DNA of 64,000 nucleotides, from contig NC_080559.1 in assembly GCF_030253575.1 (NCBI RefSeq), positions 30,902,501 to 30,966,500 of the forward strand, in the 5' to 3' direction. Source of the DNA: Rhododendron vialii. Taxonomy: Eukaryota; Streptophyta; Magnoliopsida; Ericales; Ericaceae. The position numbers and the translations under genes are program-made. Under the pieces are notes generated by a model that was not told the origin of the DNA, did no database searches, and saw only the letters and a program-made list of their open reading frames with translations. Of this stretch, positions 61,014-64,000 are shown piece after piece. Positions within the stretch are counted from its first letter, which is position 1; every line of letters starts with the position of its first letter.

Positions 61014-61232
61014 ATGCGGATAAACCCCGAGCCCGAGCCCGAGCCTGTCGTCGTCTCCGGTTTCGGGGAAATCACTCCGTCGTCGTCGTCGGAATCGAAG
61101 AGGGAGAAGAAATCCTATGGGGATATGTTTGCCTCACTTGGCTCGTACGTGTACGTACTCCGTGTCCCCATTCGTAAACCAAAACTAGCAGTGAAAAGAA
61201 AGTCTAGGTCTTTTAATTTCAGTCCATATTGA
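61014..61232 (+). other. Short open frame of unknown status
   Basis: A 72-codon frame starting MRINPEPEPEPVVVSGFGE and rich in Ser/Lys. Its GC-richer first half stands out from the AT-rich surroundings and could be a captured exon fragment. No domain, splice partner or promoter is seen, so I do not call it a gene. Confidence 0.15.
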
Positions 61233-61972
61233 ATTCATTTTCAACTTATGTAAATATGGGTTTAACCTATATTAACCCATTATTATATATTCCTGATTTT
61301 TTTTTTGTTGATTTCTCGTGGGCACCCTTAAATCACGTTCTGATTATATTGAGCGGCTCGAATCATCAAAATTCGATTGGAAACTTAGGAGGATTTTTTT
61401 AAGTGTCCCTGAAATCGTCCCGTATATATATACATGGATTGAATTGGGTTGTAAGCGGAAGATATGTATGGATTCATAGGTTGATCGGATTGCAAATTAC
61501 CACCTCTACAACCGAGTAAAGAACCCGATTACTTGAAAGTTGAAACAACATTCCATACTGAAAAATTAAATTCGTATAAACATATTTAATTAATCTACAA
61601 CACGGACCCCATTGATTTTGAGCAAATTCAAGTTAAACATGAGTGATTATAACGAAGATGAGTGAGACCAAATCTATCTTTTTCACTTACGTAATGGAAG
61701 GGGTTTAATTGGTTTCCCTAACATTTTTTTTTTTTTTTTTTTGACAAGGATTTTCTAACACGTCACATGTCACATGTTAGAGAATTCATTGAACGTGCCA
61801 CTGTATTAACACGTTTTCAGTTCCAGCTTTCGGCCTATCCCATGACGTGATCGTTTTCTCATCTTGTTGGCGGCTCGCAAGTTTTAAAAAACTAGTGGCC
61901 GAAAGGGTTTTGGGAGTACCGAGACCAGGGTCTAATAATTACTCCAGGTGTTCTGTTCTCCGGATACTCTAC

Positions 61973-63104
61973 GGGGTCGTTTGGATGCCGGCTTACCAAG
62001 GAGTGTTAACAATACTCCCGTTTTAAGCCTGGTCCCACAGCCGAAGTCCTGCTTTGGGAAGCAATTTGATGTTTGGGATTATCTTATCTCGTTCTTCGCT
62101 AACACCAGAAGGGTGGGGTTTGAGGTGTTCATATCTTATACTTCCTAATCTCCCTAAAAAAATTATGAGAACACCCCTCCTTATCACCCTTCTCCCAGCC
62201 AGCCCCAGCTTGCCATTTCTATTACAGTTGTTCTGCTTCTGTTCAAAGAGACGAGAGGGAAAACAAAAAAAATTAAAACTTAATTTCAATTCGTTTGAAC
62301 CGATAGAAAGATTTGAGTTTTGACTCTAGAACTTAATTTCAATCCTAAATAGTCATAATTAAATTTTGACTTTAGAACTTTCGTTAATTAGTCCTAAGAA
62401 AGTCATACAACCAAATATTCCTTAGGGTTAACCAACGAGAACCCTAAAGTCAAAAATTAATTATAATCCTTTAGGATAAAATGATCAGAGAAATAGTATT
62501 AATTATCTTTGCATTGATTCAAACCGATTGAAAATTGAAACAATAATTTTTCAACCTACAGTTTATATAGTATTAAAAAATATGGTTAAAAAATTAATTG
62601 CTCTAATTTTTAATTCGTCTGAACCGGTATGAAAATCCTATTTTTCTGATCATTTTATTCTAAAAGGTCATAATTAATTTTTGGCTCTAGGGCTCTCGTT
62701 AGTTAGCCCTAAAAGATATTTGGTTCTACGACTTTCTTAGGACTAATCAATAAGAGCTCTATAGTCAAAATTTAATTATGATTCTTTAAAATTAAATGAT
62801 TAGAAAAATGAAATCTTTCCACCGATTCAAACAGATTAAAATTTGAAACACTTAATTTTTTTTGCTCAACACGTATTTGTTCTAATTATAATGAAACTAA
62901 CAAATTTTGTTATAAAACATTGCATAATCCCCCTCCTTATACCCTCAATTAATCCTCCATCCAAATCAAGTACTATTTTATCCCTAATTTTTAATACCTC
63001 ATCCAAACCAAATACTATTTAATATATCCTCCATAAATGTGGGTCATTCCTTATTAACCAAGACCCCTACTATCCAATCCCCCATCCCGCATCCAAACGA
63101 GCCC
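61973..63104. mobile_element. 1.1-kb TIR element related to the one at 16184, carrying the 43-44 kb palindrome module
   Basis: The left end GGGGTCGTTTGGATGCCGG and right end CCGCATCCAAACGAGCCC are inverted. The right 185 bp matches the element at 16184 in order (GGATAAAATAGTACTT, TTTATGGAGGAT, TTGGTTAATAAG in reverse complement). The middle (about 62265-62860) holds two head-to-head units containing TTTCTGATCATTTTATTC and AATTAATTTTTGGCTCTAGGGCT, the module of the foldback at 43407-44913. Border trinucleotides do not match cleanly. Confidence 0.6.
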
Positions 63105-63384
63105 TAATCGTATTGAACATTCTTGTAGAGTCTACAACTAAGTGTGTGAATCTCGCATAGATTAATGTATTAAAATGATCCGAAACACCACGTGACTGTG
63201 CTTCGAGACTATTGAAGGATTACCCGAGACGACATCAATTTATATACGTAGCGTTTTCGATGTCTTGATTCGACGAGGTTTGACAGTTTGATTAGTGACG
63301 TATATCCAGAATGGAAGCGATTGAGTGATTGTGATTCCCATGTCCCTCTGAAACTTGATTTGACTCCGTGCATAGTACAAGTTT

Positions 63385-63600
63385 GATGTTAGTCTCTCCG
63401 TTCCTATTTAATTGTCTGTTACGATTTTGCATGTATTTTTAACGATTTATATCTCTCGATATGTATTTCTAAAAATACGCAATATGAATTTTATTTGACA
63501 GATCTCAATTTTTTCTATAAGTCAATGATTTCAAATATATAAAACATAATATATGTTGAGAGATATACGCCGTTGAAAATGCACGTAAAATGATGAGATA
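63385..63600. mobile_element. Possible decayed Stowaway-like MITE
   Basis: CTCCGTTCCTATTTAATTG at the left and weakly inverted ATTTATATCTCTCGATATG / GTTGAGAGATATACGCCG inside resemble the element at 48092. The right border is not clear. Confidence 0.4.
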
Positions 63601-64000
63601 CTACTGTCTGTGCATGATGCTCTCTAGTGTATCACTACAAGATTTCTATTTTGTATCGTTTTTATTAATGATAGAGAACTTTTTTTTGCTGATAAAAAAA
63701 AATAAGGAGGCCGCAAGAGCGATTTGAGGAGTGGTTGGTGAAACTGGTTGGTTAAATAATGGGTGCGGGCAAGGTTAACAAAATGGAGCACGCGTGCTGT
63801 ATTGTCTTTCTTATTTCCTGTACATGGTAGTTGAGCACGCGTCGCGTAACGTAAGATATGTTAACAAAAAGTAAACACAAGTTAAAATAATACTACTCCA
63901 TGCAACATAGTTAAAATAAAAAAATTGATGATGCAAAATTCTATTTCTCGAATTATGTTGTACAGGTTCTAATAGTAATAGGTATCGCGTATCACATTAT
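63601..64000. other. Right edge, nothing recognised
   Basis: AT-rich sequence with an A-run near 63695. No gene or repeat boundary is visible. Confidence 0.45.

Noticed and set aside
61014-61232. Plus-strand 72-codon gene
   Set aside because: No domain or gene structure; kept only as a low-confidence open frame.

Overview
This is a plant nuclear window, most likely from a woody eudicot. Genes have GT-AG introns. The protein families are plant ones: class III peroxidase, a heavy-metal-associated isoprenylated protein (HIPP), an ILR1-type auxin-conjugate hydrolase, a membrane-tethered NAC factor, and an EEP phosphatase fused to an EF-hand. The AT-rich intergenic DNA is full of MITEs, SINEs and CT/GA or TA microsatellites. 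The species cannot be named from the sequence; an Ericales-like shrub or tree is only a guess. I found seven protein genes by joining exons with matched splice phases, and all seven lie on the minus strand.

Layout. 1-1.9 kb: repeat remnants. 1945-3332: class III peroxidase, four exons with the classical exon sizes, and a Ser where a near-universal Cys is expected. 4357-9276: a 1006-residue, five-exon plant protein of unknown function. 9.3-14.8 kb: intergenic, with a foldback MITE, a Stowaway MITE and a SINE relic. 14848-15587: a small two-exon HMA-domain protein with a degenerate metal site. 15.8-18.9 kb: three DNA-transposon derivatives, including a Mutator-like element with a 9-bp target duplication. 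21614-23742: five-exon HIPP with two CxxC metal sites and a terminal CaaX box. 24-27.8 kb: SINE, a small hairpin, and DNA with no recognisable gene. 27861-32584: five-exon IAA-amino-acid hydrolase. 34702-38554: five-exon NAC factor with a C-terminal membrane anchor; introns 1 and 2 carry tandem duplications that copied the 5' splice sites.

38.6-50.9 kb is a gene-free repeat zone. It holds several foldback MITEs, a 1.5-kb inverted repeat, a 387-bp near-palindrome with a 10-bp target duplication, a SINE with a 13-bp target duplication, and compound TA/TG/CG satellites. 50955-55315: ten-exon calcium-binding EEP-family gene of the At1g02270 type. 55.7-64 kb is again gene-free. It contains a perfect 113-bp palindrome inside a MITE, a hAT-type element filled with a degenerate CGTGCC array, and a larger TIR element related to the one at 16.2 kb.

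The genes do not form an obvious pathway. Peroxidase, HMA/HIPP proteins, auxin-conjugate hydrolase and membrane-tethered NAC are all common in stress and hormone responses, but the neighbourhood looks like ordinary plant gene order rather than a cluster. The most noteworthy points are the potential 9-nt in-frame microexon in NAC intron 1, the Cys-to-Ser change in the peroxidase, the long foldback elements as possible small-RNA sources, and the hAT element carrying its own minisatellite.
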